NCBI GenBank assembly: GCA_038231815.1
Contig: JBBRKQ010000065.1
Location: forward strand, 1-22,414
From: CAILKP01 sp038231815
Lineage (GTDB): Bacteria; Planctomycetota; Phycisphaerae; Phycisphaerales; UBA1924
DNA length: 22,414 bases
Direction of reading: 5' to 3'
Shown: positions 16,304 through 22,414 of the stretch, piece by piece
Layout: every line of letters starts with the position of its first letter
How positions within the stretch are numbered: position 1 is the stretch's first letter
Notes under the pieces: generated by a model
What the model was told of the DNA's origin: nothing
Seen by the model: only the letters and a program-made list of their open reading frames with translations
Database searches by the model: none
Position numbers and translations under genes: made by a program

Positions 16304-16309
16304 AAGGAG
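16304..16309 (+). promoter_or_regulatory. Ribosome binding site of the SOUL-family gene
   Basis: AAGGAG lies eight bases before the ATG at 16318 and selects this start over the open frame reaching back to 16258. The protein then begins directly with a signal peptide. Confidence 0.75.
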
Positions 16310-16317
16310 TTTTTGGC

Positions 16318-17307
16318 ATGTTGTTCCGTGACCTTATCGCCTGTGCGGGAACCGTTTCACTGATTTCGCTGGCTGCAGCGAGCGTTTGTGCGCAGCCGGC
16401 GCCGGATGGGGCTGCGACTGGCGTTGCGGCGGGTGCGGGTGCGGGCAGTGGCACCGGAGCTGGTTCTGGAGCTGGAGCTGGTGCTGGTGGTGGTGCGGCG
16501 GCGGTTCCGGCGCCGGGGCAGACCGTGCGATTGGGTGGAAACAAAGAGGTTGTCTCGGAGCGAAAGGGAGCGGATTGGGTGAGCGGCACCGCGGCGATTA
16601 CCACGCCACTGCCCGAGGGGTACCCGGCGCCCACGCCACCGGGAGCGATTGAGCTGAAAACTTACCCATCGCTGCGAAGGGCGGAGTTTCGGGCTGAGAC
16701 GAACAATTCGGACATTGGGATGAACGTGGCGTTTTTTCCGCTGTTCAATCACATCAAGCGGCGTGACATTGCAATGACTTCGCCGGTGGAGATGGATTAT
16801 TCGGGGTTGTCGGTGACGGGCAAGCCGCTGCCGGGCAAGGGTGCTGATGGGAAGGAAGCGGGGGGCGAGGGCAACAAGCAAGCTGCAGCACCGGCGGCGG
16901 TGGAAAAGACGGATGAAAAAACGGCAGCCGAGGGTGGAGCCAAAGACAAAGAGGTGAAGGCGGCGACAAAGCCGCCGTCGATAAAGGCGATGACGATGTC
17001 ATTTCTGTATCGCACTCCGGAGCTTGGGCCGGTGGGGGATGATGCCAAGGATGACAAGGTGAAGGTGGTTGATACGCAACCGGCGACGTATCTCTCGGTG
17101 GGGATGCAGGGCGGGTACAGCTTGAGCCGCGTGCGGCTGGGCATGGAGCAGTTGCAGACCTTCTTGGATGCGAACCCGCAGTGGGAGACGGTGGGTGATG
17201 TTCGTGCGTTGCACTACAACGGGCCGGATACAAGGGACCGTAACAAGTGGCTTGAGGTGCAGGTTCCGGTGAAGGCGCGGGCAGAAGAAATGAAGGATAA
17301 AAAGTAG
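16318..17307 (+). CDS. Exported SOUL-family (heme-binding-like) protein
   Basis: The 329-residue product has a signal peptide (about 1-25, ending SVCAQ), a Gly/Ala/Ser low-complexity linker (about 39-60), and a SOUL-like domain. The domain is recognised from IELKTYPSLRRAEF (111-124), FFPLFNHIKRRDIAMTSPVEMDY (from 139), MSFLYRTPEL (227-236) and the C-terminal WETVGDVRALHYNGP. About 60 residues rich in Lys, Glu and Ala (roughly 167-222) are inserted between the TSPVEM strand and the MSFLYRTP strand. SOUL proteins bind heme or related porphyrins in some organisms; whether this one does cannot be told from sequence. It stands alone, with a good ribosome binding site and divergent from the membrane-protein gene. 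Confidence 0.82.
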   Translation: MLFRDLIACAGTVSLISLAAASVCAQPAPDGAATGVAAGAGAGSGTGAGSGAGAGAGGGAAAVPAPGQTVRLGGNKEVVSERKGADWVSGTAAITTPLPEGYPAPTPPGAIELKTYPSLRRAEFRAETNNSDIGMNVAFFPLFNHIKRRDIAMTSPVEMDYSGLSVTGKPLPGKGADGKEAGGEGNKQAAAPAAVEKTDEKTAAEGGAKDKEVKAATKPPSIKAMTMSFLYRTPELGPVGDDAKDDKVKVVDTQPATYLSVGMQGGYSLSRVRLGMEQLQTFLDANPQWETVGDVRALHYNGPDTRDRNKWLEVQVPVKARAEEMKDKK

Positions 17308-17652
17308 TGGGTGGGGCGGCGAAGTATTACTTTGCGGCGGACCTTGGCTCGGCTGCTATTCGCTTCTTACTGCGTTTGTATTGCTGTCATCGGGGAGACA
17401 ACGCGACTCTAGATCCGAGCGGCTTCCGTTGACTTCGTCACGGAAACGAGGGTGTGTGGTGAAGGAACGATGCTCGCAGGTTGTTCAAGTCACGGGACAC
17501 CTAAAAAATGCACATGGGTATATGGCTGGCTACTGAAGTGCCTGCGATTTTGTACAGCAGTCGATGTGCGATCAATCGGACAGCCGCTGAATGCACTTGT
17601 GTGTTAAGCTCTTTGGGTCGGGCGGCCGGGTGTGACGCTGAAGCTGATGTGC
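17308..17652. other. Convergent intergenic region without recognised features
   Basis: These 345 bases separate the 3' ends of the SOUL gene (+) and the MauE/DoxX-like gene (-). A weak 7-bp hairpin with a G-T pair and ATT loop lies at 17319-17335, just after the SOUL stop, but there is no T tract. The short + strand frame from 17508 shows no family features. I see no RNA gene or mobile element here. Base composition is less G-biased than the flanking genes. Confidence 0.4.
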
Positions 17653-18228
17653 TTAGCGCTTCTTTCGGAAGATGCGATCAATCGCAACGCTGCCGGGGCC
17701 CATCCAGAGGATGGCAAGAGCTGTGAGCATGAAGCTGCCATTGCGGATGAGGTGGCAGACGCCCATGGGGCGTTTGCCGCAGAACAGGCCGAGTGAGCCA
17801 AAGCAGGGGCAGGTGACGTTGGTTTGGCCGCGGAAGAGCAGGGACGCGATGCCCGCGCCGAAGGCGACCATGAGCAGGGCGACGACCAGTGATGCGCCGC
17901 GTGTGCAGAGGCCAAGCACGAGGCATGCGCCGGCGAGCAGTTCCATCCACGGCACGATGTGGGCTAGGAGCAGAACGACTTGTTCCGGGAGACCGAGGCC
18001 GAACTTATCTATTGAAAACGAGAAGGACAGTGGATCGAGCGGAGCGACGTTGTAGCCGGCGAACTGGAATGCGGGGCCGCCGAGCTTCATGTAGCCGCTG
18101 AGGACGAAGAGCAGGCCCAGGGCCAGCCGCAGCAGCAGCGGGAGAAAGCTGCCCAGCGGTGCGGAGCAGCCGCCGCGAGACTCACGGTTGGCAGCAGAAG
18201 TTGATGCTACGGCGGGGGAACTGGTCAA
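17653..18228 (-). CDS. MauE/DoxX-like redox-associated membrane protein
   Basis: The 191-residue product has about four membrane helices: LLRLALGLLFVLSGYMKLGG (the DoxX/MauE opening), QVVLLLAHIVPWMELLAGACLVLGLC, LVVALLMVAFGAGIASLLF, and a last helix around FMLTALAILWMG. The loop before the last helix holds four cysteines, Cys140, Cys142, Cys150 and Cys158 (CPCFG, FCG, VCHL), as in redox-active members of this group. It would sit in the inner membrane and might exchange disulfides with envelope partners. The start is TTG 18228, overlapping the rhodanese stop as TTGA, so the pair is coupled. Membership is supported by topology and the CPCFG motif; the actual partner and electron donor are unknown. 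Confidence 0.78.
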   Translation of the reverse strand: MTSSPAVASTSAANRESRGGCSAPLGSFLPLLLRLALGLLFVLSGYMKLGGPAFQFAGYNVAPLDPLSFSFSIDKFGLGLPEQVVLLLAHIVPWMELLAGACLVLGLCTRGASLVVALLMVAFGAGIASLLFRGQTNVTCPCFGSLGLFCGKRPMGVCHLIRNGSFMLTALAILWMGPGSVAIDRIFRKKR

Positions 18229-18821
18229 TTGGCACCACCGGTGGTTGGCAGTTTGGCGGCCGTCCAGCCGTTGTAGCCGTCTTTGAACACGATCACGTCT
18301 TTGAAGCCAACGCCTTTGATTTTCAGGGCAACCAGCAGGGAAGCATCACAATCACCGCCGCCGCAGAAGACGATTATTTTTCGATCCGGAGCGATGGTGT
18401 TTAGGTACGCGGGGAAGTTGCCACCGGCGAAAGCATCGGGCGGGATGTTAAAGGAGGTTGGGATGGAACCGGCGGCGAATTCGTCGGGGTTTCGTGCATC
18501 GATGAACTCGGCAGCCTGATCATCGAGCAGTTGCCTGGCTTGCTCGAGCGTGCAGAAGGTGCCTGGGGGGAGTTTGTCGTGCGGGTTGGAGGGGGCGGGG
18601 GCGGGTGTGGTTTGCGCTGGGGCTGGGGCAGCGGTTGTGGGCTTGGGTGTGGGCTGGGGAGCCGTGGGAGCTTGCGGGCTGGTTTGCGGTGCGGGGGCAG
18701 TTGGCTCGGTGGGGGTGAGCGTACGGCTGATGGGCTTGGCGGTTGAATGCACCACGCCCGCGGCGATGCTGGCGATGATGACGACTACGGCCTGGATGAG
18801 AACGGCTGCTTTGCTGGACAC
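18225..18821 (-). CDS. Membrane-anchored rhodanese-domain protein
   Basis: The 198-residue product from a GTG start has one N-terminal membrane helix (about 7-24), a Pro/Thr/Ala-rich spacer of about 55 residues (30-80), and a single rhodanese domain. The domain shows EFIDARNPDEFAAGSIPTSFNIP (from 105) and the active-site loop IVFCGGGDCDAS with Cys153, plus a second cysteine (158) within the loop. The catalytic cysteine of rhodaneses carries persulfide sulfur; the anchor and spacer place it on the outer face of the inner membrane. It is coupled to the MauE/DoxX-like gene by a four-base overlap and follows the DUF1573 gene by 168 bases on the same strand. No ribosome binding site is obvious before the GTG. 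Confidence 0.85.
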   Translation of the reverse strand: MSSKAAVLIQAVVVIIASIAAGVVHSTAKPISRTLTPTEPTAPAPQTSPQAPTAPQPTPKPTTAAPAPAQTTPAPAPSNPHDKLPPGTFCTLEQARQLLDDQAAEFIDARNPDEFAAGSIPTSFNIPPDAFAGGNFPAYLNTIAPDRKIIVFCGGGDCDASLLVALKIKGVGFKDVIVFKDGYNGWTAAKLPTTGGAN

Positions 18822-18937
18822 GGTGGGTGCTGGTTCTGCTGCGGGAGGAGGTGAGATCCGGCTGTTTGCGATTGGCGGGAAGGCGAACGCTTCGGCCAGA
18901 GGTTTAGCAAGGGTGTTGAATTACGGTTGGGGTCACT

Positions 18938-18961
18938 TCGCGCCGCCCGATTGCGGCGCGA
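18938..18961 (-). terminator. Intra-operon hairpin after the DUF1573 gene
   Basis: TCGCGCCGC (18938-18946) and GCGGCGCGA (18953-18961) form a perfect, very GC-rich 9-bp stem with a six-base loop, beginning 28 bases after the DUF1573 stop codon. There is no T tract on the - strand side, so it may act as an mRNA-stabilising end or partial attenuator between DUF1573 and the rhodanese pair rather than a full terminator. Confidence 0.5.
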
Positions 18962-18989
18962 TGGTGAGTGTGATAAAGCGCGGATTGAA

Positions 18990-20396
18990 TTACTTCTTGA
19001 TTGGGGGTGCAGCGGGTGTGGCGGGCGCGGGCTTGACGGTGCCGGGGGCAACATCATCGTCGGTCGCTGGTGAGATTTGAATTGGTGCGGTGGTGGTGGC
19101 CTGTGGGACCTGCTGCGGTGTGGTGCGGACTTTGGGAGTGCCGGCGGCGGTGAGCTTGGGAGCCGGCTGTCCTGCGACGGGAACTTGGAAGCCCGACACC
19201 TGTACGGCGACATCGGCTTGGTCTTTCACATCGGTTTGGATCTTGATTGTGCCGCGGAGTTCGGTGGCGTTTGCCGGGGTGGTACCGGCGAGGCGGATGC
19301 GGTATGCGGCCTTGCTGCCTGGCTCGCGGCGGGTGACATCGATCACGGCATTCAGGCTGGTTTCGGAGGAGACGCCGGAGGCGGGCTCGAAGGAAACGCC
19401 GAGAATGTTAAAGGGCTGTGCCTCGCGGTTTTCGATAAAGATATCGGAGAAGAACGGCTCGCCTGCGGCGCTCATTTTGACACCGATCTGGGGTGGGCTC
19501 AGGCGGAGCTGGCCGACGACATCGGCGATGAGCGAAACGTTTACGGTGGGGGAGAGCGGGTCGTTGGTGGTGAAGACTGCGTTGGCCTGAACGCGGTTGA
19601 TGGGCAGGGTGTCATCAATCGTGACTTTGTACGTCACGCGGTTGAGTTGCTCGCCGCTGACTTCAACCTTGTCTTTGCTGACTGGGGTGAGCTTGAAACC
19701 GGAGCCTTGAACTTCGGCGGTGGTGACGTCGAAATTTTCAGCGCGGCCCGTGAGGGTGACGGTCTGGTCGCGTGAGGTCTTGAAGTTGACCTCGCCCATG
19801 TACACCTGCATTGGCTCAACGATAATGCGCTTTTGCACATCGGCGATGATCTGGAGTTGGAGCGTGGGGGTGGCGGGGTCATCAAGGTAGACGGTTACGG
19901 TTTTGACCTCGCGGCCGTTGCGGCCAGCGGGGTTGAAGGTCGCGGTGATTTTGCCTTCGCCACCGGGCTGGTGCTGCTTCTCGAACGTGGGCACGGTGCA
20001 GCCGCATGAGCCGGTTGCGTTGACAATGTTGACGACTTTGTCGGAGGTGTTTTTGAATTTGAAGTCGTAGGAGACGGGCTTGGAATCGGGGATCTTGCCG
20101 AAATCGTGGCTGGTGAGTTCAAACTTGAGGGGTGAGCTAGCCGGGTGGGTTGGACCAGCGATGCCGCCTGCGGGGGCGCCTTGGCCGTCCGGGGTGCTGG
20201 CGTGGTTGTGAGAATCGATGGGGGCGGCGGGCTTTGCTGGCGCGGCGGGGGCAACGGGCTTGGCCGGGGCGGCGGGAGCGGCGGGAGCGGCGGGAGGCTG
20301 TGGGGCGCTTTGCGCGAGCGCGGAGCCTGCTAGGGCGAGGGCGCTGAGGGTGGCAATGGCGGTGCGGCGGAGCGCGTTGGTTTGGGTGATGCTCAT
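18990..20396 (-). CDS. Exported DUF1573-domain protein
   Basis: The 468-residue product has a signal peptide (about 1-29, ending ALAQ), an Ala/Pro-rich spacer with repeated PAAPA units (31-60), and a DUF1573 domain starting FELTSHDFGKIPDSKPVSYDF (from 92). It includes the hallmark GSCGCTVP with Cys131 and Cys133. Two or three further immunoglobulin-like segments follow (about 185-405), each with repeats like FTTNDPLSPTVNVSLIADV, and a Pro/Thr/Ala-rich tail. DUF1573 proteins are exported and common in Planctomycetes and Bacteroidetes; their function is unknown. The ATG at 20396 is chosen because the signal peptide begins there; the frame is open far upstream but out of character. It is the first of three - strand genes. 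Confidence 0.88.
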   Translation of the reverse strand: MSITQTNALRRTAIATLSALALAGSALAQSAPQPPAAPAAPAAPAKPVAPAAPAKPAAPIDSHNHASTPDGQGAPAGGIAGPTHPASSPLKFELTSHDFGKIPDSKPVSYDFKFKNTSDKVVNIVNATGSCGCTVPTFEKQHQPGGEGKITATFNPAGRNGREVKTVTVYLDDPATPTLQLQIIADVQKRIIVEPMQVYMGEVNFKTSRDQTVTLTGRAENFDVTTAEVQGSGFKLTPVSKDKVEVSGEQLNRVTYKVTIDDTLPINRVQANAVFTTNDPLSPTVNVSLIADVVGQLRLSPPQIGVKMSAAGEPFFSDIFIENREAQPFNILGVSFEPASGVSSETSLNAVIDVTRREPGSKAAYRIRLAGTTPANATELRGTIKIQTDVKDQADVAVQVSGFQVPVAGQPAPKLTAAGTPKVRTTPQQVPQATTTAPIQISPATDDDVAPGTVKPAPATPAAPPIKK

Positions 20397-20774
20397 AGGA
20401 AAGGCCTTTGGGTAGTTTGACCGGTGCAACTTGCAGCGGTGATCGGGTGCTTGCAAACAGTTATTGATTGGTTGGAGGCAGGCGCTCGGGAATAAGCGAT
20501 GGAATGCTGAACGATTGGACAGAGATAAGGGTCTTGGATCGTGATTGGTGCCAGATGATACAGCCGAGAGGGCGTTTGGGTTCTCACACGGGGAGTGGGA
20601 GCGAGCCGAAGACTGGTTATACGGACTTTGGCAATGTGCGGTGCGCGGATTGTGACGGCTCTGCCGCGGGCTGATGGGAGGGCTCGAAAGTCGCCCGGGG
20701 CGGACGCCTCGTATGGTGGGGTGGGAGTGAGGCGGGCTTCTGGCAGGTTTGCGGGCGCTGAACTGGAGCATGCG
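20397..20774. other. Divergent intergenic region between the DUF1573 gene and the WXG100-like gene
   Basis: These 378 bases hold the start regions of both flanking genes. The part near the DUF1573 gene is the most A/T-rich (about 20450-20530), as expected for promoters, but I find no pair of good hexamers with correct spacing on either strand. No repeats or RNA genes are seen. Longer frames crossing it on both strands are extensions of the flanking genes. Confidence 0.4.
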
Positions 20775-21047
20775 ATGGCAAAGGCGATGGTTGATCCGGA
20801 AGAACTGCGGCGGTTTGCACTGGACTTGAAGCGGTTTGTGCAGATGTTGGAGCAGCAGACGGCGGCGATGAACGGGCGGATGGCGAACCTGGGCCAGAGC
20901 TGGCGTGACCAAGAGCACGATAAGTTTGCCGAGCAGTTTGATGCGACCATGAAGGTGCTGGCCCGCTTTACAAATACTGCGGGTGAGCATGTGCCTGTGC
21001 TGCTGCGCAAGGCGGAGAAGATTGAGGAATATTTGAACCAGCGGTGA
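20775..21047 (+). CDS. WXG100-like small helical protein
   Basis: The 90-residue product is predicted to be two helices separated by a short turn, with LGQSWRDQEHDKF (39-51) at the bend. This is the layout of WXG100 (ESX/type VII target) proteins, with Trp43-Arg-Asp45 where Trp-x-Gly is usual. The size and the C-terminal LRKAEKIEEYLNQR also fit, but the YxxxD/E export motif of classical substrates is absent. No EssC/EccC ATPase or other type VII gene is nearby. The ATG at 20775 has GGAG (20765-20768) six bases upstream; the frame is open from 20595, but the extension is Arg/Gly-rich. It might be a cytoplasmic or non-classical WXG100 relative; its role is unknown. Confidence 0.75.
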   Translation: MAKAMVDPEELRRFALDLKRFVQMLEQQTAAMNGRMANLGQSWRDQEHDKFAEQFDATMKVLARFTNTAGEHVPVLLRKAEKIEEYLNQR

Positions 21048-21102
21048 GCACGCTGGCATTGTGGCCCGCGGCCGGAGTGAGGCGCTGCGGTGGCGGTTTG
21101 GA

Positions 21103-22414
21103 CTAGGTTCCTGATTTGGCGGGGGGCAGGGCTTGGTCGATGGGGGAGGCTGGGGTTGTACCGGGCTCGGCTTGCCCATCGGCCTGGCCGTCTTCAGTCG
21201 TTTTTGGCGAGGGCAGGGTTGGGTCGGATGGTTTGGGTAGTTCCGGCTTGTTTTCTGCGACTTTTTCGGGTGCGAGCAGGACGATTGAACCATCGGGCGC
21301 GCGGCGGCAGCCTCCGGCGGTGAGCTGCTGGTCTGACCATTTTTGTGGTGGCAGCTCGCCGGGTTTTAGGTCTCGGACCAGGACCAGATCGCCGTTGTTT
21401 AGACCGCTGAGCACTTCGGCGAAGCGTTCGGAGCGGCGGCCGATGCGAAGGGGCACGCGCTCGAGACCGGCACTGATGCCGCCGGAACTGCTGCGGAGGC
21501 GATGGACGAAGCGGAGGGGACCTTCGGCAAAGATTGCGGTGACAGGGACGGAGAGGACATCATCAACACGATCGACCTGAATTTCAGCCTCGACGCGCAT
21601 GGAGGGGCGGAGGTCCATGCTGCCGCTCTCGGTGCTGAGGTTGATGAGCACAGCGAAGGAGCGGCCTTGGTCGTCCCAGCTTTGTTCGGCCATGCTGCCG
21701 ATGCTCTCGACTGTGCCGGTGAGGAGCTGGCCGGCGCGGGCATCTACCTTTAGTGAGGTGGTGAGGCCGGGTTTGATTTTGTCTGAGATGGATTCGGGGA
21801 CTTTGATTTTGGCTTGGAGGCTGGAAAGTTCTGGGATGGCGATGAGCGGTTGGCCGGGGTGGATGGTTTTTCCGACGCGCCAGGGCATGTTGTCGTCGGT
21901 GATCCAGCGCTGGATGGTTGAGGTGTAGATGACCAGCCCGGCGACTGGGGCTTTGAGCACGGCCTTTTCTTTGACCTCGGTGAGCTTGGTCATCTGCGTG
22001 GTGCGCATCTCAAGCTGGCGTTTGCGGTTGGCCAATTCGGCCTCTCTTTGAGCCAGCTGGCTGGTGTTTTTCTTTCTGGTGCGCTCAAGCTCGGCCTCCG
22101 CATCCGCCACGGCGGTTTCTTTGGTTCGAGACTCTTTGGGCAGCTCGAATTTCTCGAATATCTCGCCGCCGAGTTGGGCGGTTTTGAGCGCTCCATCGGC
22201 CTTGCGTGCGGCGAGCTCGGCGACCTGAAGTTCATCGGCCGAAATAAAGCCTTTTTCTTTCAGCGAGCGGGCCTGGTTCATCTTCTCGGTGGTGCGGAGC
22301 AGTTCGGTGCGGGCCTCATCGAGTTCGAGGGCGATCTTCTGACGTTTCGAGACCACTTCGCCCTCGTTCCACTTGCGCAGCTCCAGCTTGGCGAGTTCGA
22401 AGGTGACATCGGCC
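21103..22414 (-). CDS. HlyD-type periplasmic adaptor subunit, 5' end outside the window
   Basis: About 436 residues are visible, and the frame stays open to the window edge, so the N-terminus with the membrane anchor is missing. The visible part starts with FELAKLELRKWNEGE and a long alpha-helical hairpin (coiled coil to about 22000 on the DNA). It continues with the returning lipoyl half KAPVAGLVIYTS, beta-barrel segments (SLQAKIKVPESISDKIKPG, TGTVESIGSM) and the membrane-proximal VLSVPVTAIFAEG. The end is a Pro/Ser/Glu-rich tail of about 70 residues. HlyD/MacA-type adaptors bridge an inner-membrane pump to an outer-membrane channel. The pump gene is not visible and may lie beyond 22414. The long disordered tail is unusual. 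Confidence 0.85.
   Translation of the reverse strand, partial: ADVTFELAKLELRKWNEGEVVSKRQKIALELDEARTELLRTTEKMNQARSLKEKGFISADELQVAELAARKADGALKTAQLGGEIFEKFELPKESRTKETAVADAEAELERTRKKNTSQLAQREAELANRKRQLEMRTTQMTKLTEVKEKAVLKAPVAGLVIYTSTIQRWITDDNMPWRVGKTIHPGQPLIAIPELSSLQAKIKVPESISDKIKPGLTTSLKVDARAGQLLTGTVESIGSMAEQSWDDQGRSFAVLINLSTESGSMDLRPSMRVEAEIQVDRVDDVLSVPVTAIFAEGPLRFVHRLRSSSGGISAGLERVPLRIGRRSERFAEVLSGLNNGDLVLVRDLKPGELPPQKWSDQQLTAGGCRRAPDGSIVLLAPEKVAENKPELPKPSDPTLPSPKTTEDGQADGQAEPGTTPASPIDQALPPAKSGT

Noticed and set aside
17319..17335. Terminator after the SOUL gene
   Set aside because: The stem is only 7 bp with a G-T pair, the loop has three bases and no T tract follows; too weak to call.
19077..19775. 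232-residue + strand frame opposite the DUF1573 gene
   Set aside because: It is Gly/Asp-rich without family features and is antisense to a well-supported exported protein.
20397..21293. N-terminal extension of the DUF1573 frame to 21293 (767 residues)
   Set aside because: The extra 299 residues are Pro/Ser/His-rich, overlap the WXG100-like gene antisense, and precede a clear signal peptide starting at ATG 20396.

Overview
The window looks like a chromosomal segment of a planctomycete, most likely of the class Phycisphaerae. This rests on several family-level signs: a secreted protein ending in paired dockerin-like repeats and a terminal Gly-Cys, a DUF1573 protein, a stand-alone WXG100-like protein, G-rich coding strands, frequent GTG/TTG starts, and a PilMNO-PilB cluster. 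The taxonomy is an inference; no rRNA or marker gene is present. I see no insertion sequence, integrase, CRISPR array or phage replication gene. The three phage-tail-collar modules belong to a secreted dockerin protein, not to a prophage.

Region 1 (1-6103, + strand) is an NAD-salvage operon: pncB, nadE, an NrtR-type Nudix regulator, pncA, then psuG. The first three genes overlap at stop/start codons. A sigma70-like promoter precedes pncB, and a perfect 19-bp palindrome (335-353) lies over its -10 element. The natural reading is that the regulator encoded as the third gene controls the operon through this site. The genes take nicotinamide to nicotinate (PncA), nicotinate mononucleotide (PncB) and finally NAD (NadE). 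The adenylyltransferase NadD is not in the window. A structured palindrome (3-73) and a G-quadruplex motif lie upstream.

Region 2 (6104-9085) holds an 8-bp tandem repeat and a short aldehyde-dehydrogenase-like protein (- strand) that lacks catalytic residues. It also holds tRNA-Pro(CGG) with a good promoter and a strong hairpin behind it. The last gene is a 533-residue secreted protein with three tail-collar modules and a dockerin-like tail (- strand).

Region 3 (9503-15214, + strand) encodes the inner-membrane platform and motor of a type IV pilus or type II secretion machine: PilM, PilN, PilO, a GspC/PilP-like bitopic protein, and a PilB/GspE ATPase. Secretin, platform protein PilC, retraction ATPase and pilins are absent here.

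Region 4 (15313-17307) has a six-helix membrane protein with no effector domain (- strand) and an exported SOUL-family protein (+ strand).

Region 5 (17653-20396, - strand) is a three-gene envelope cluster: DUF1573 protein, membrane-anchored rhodanese, and MauE/DoxX-like redox membrane protein. It is the best candidate for a poorly described system. The window closes with a WXG100-like small protein (+) and the C-terminal part of an HlyD-type adaptor (-) whose 5' end lies beyond base 22414.
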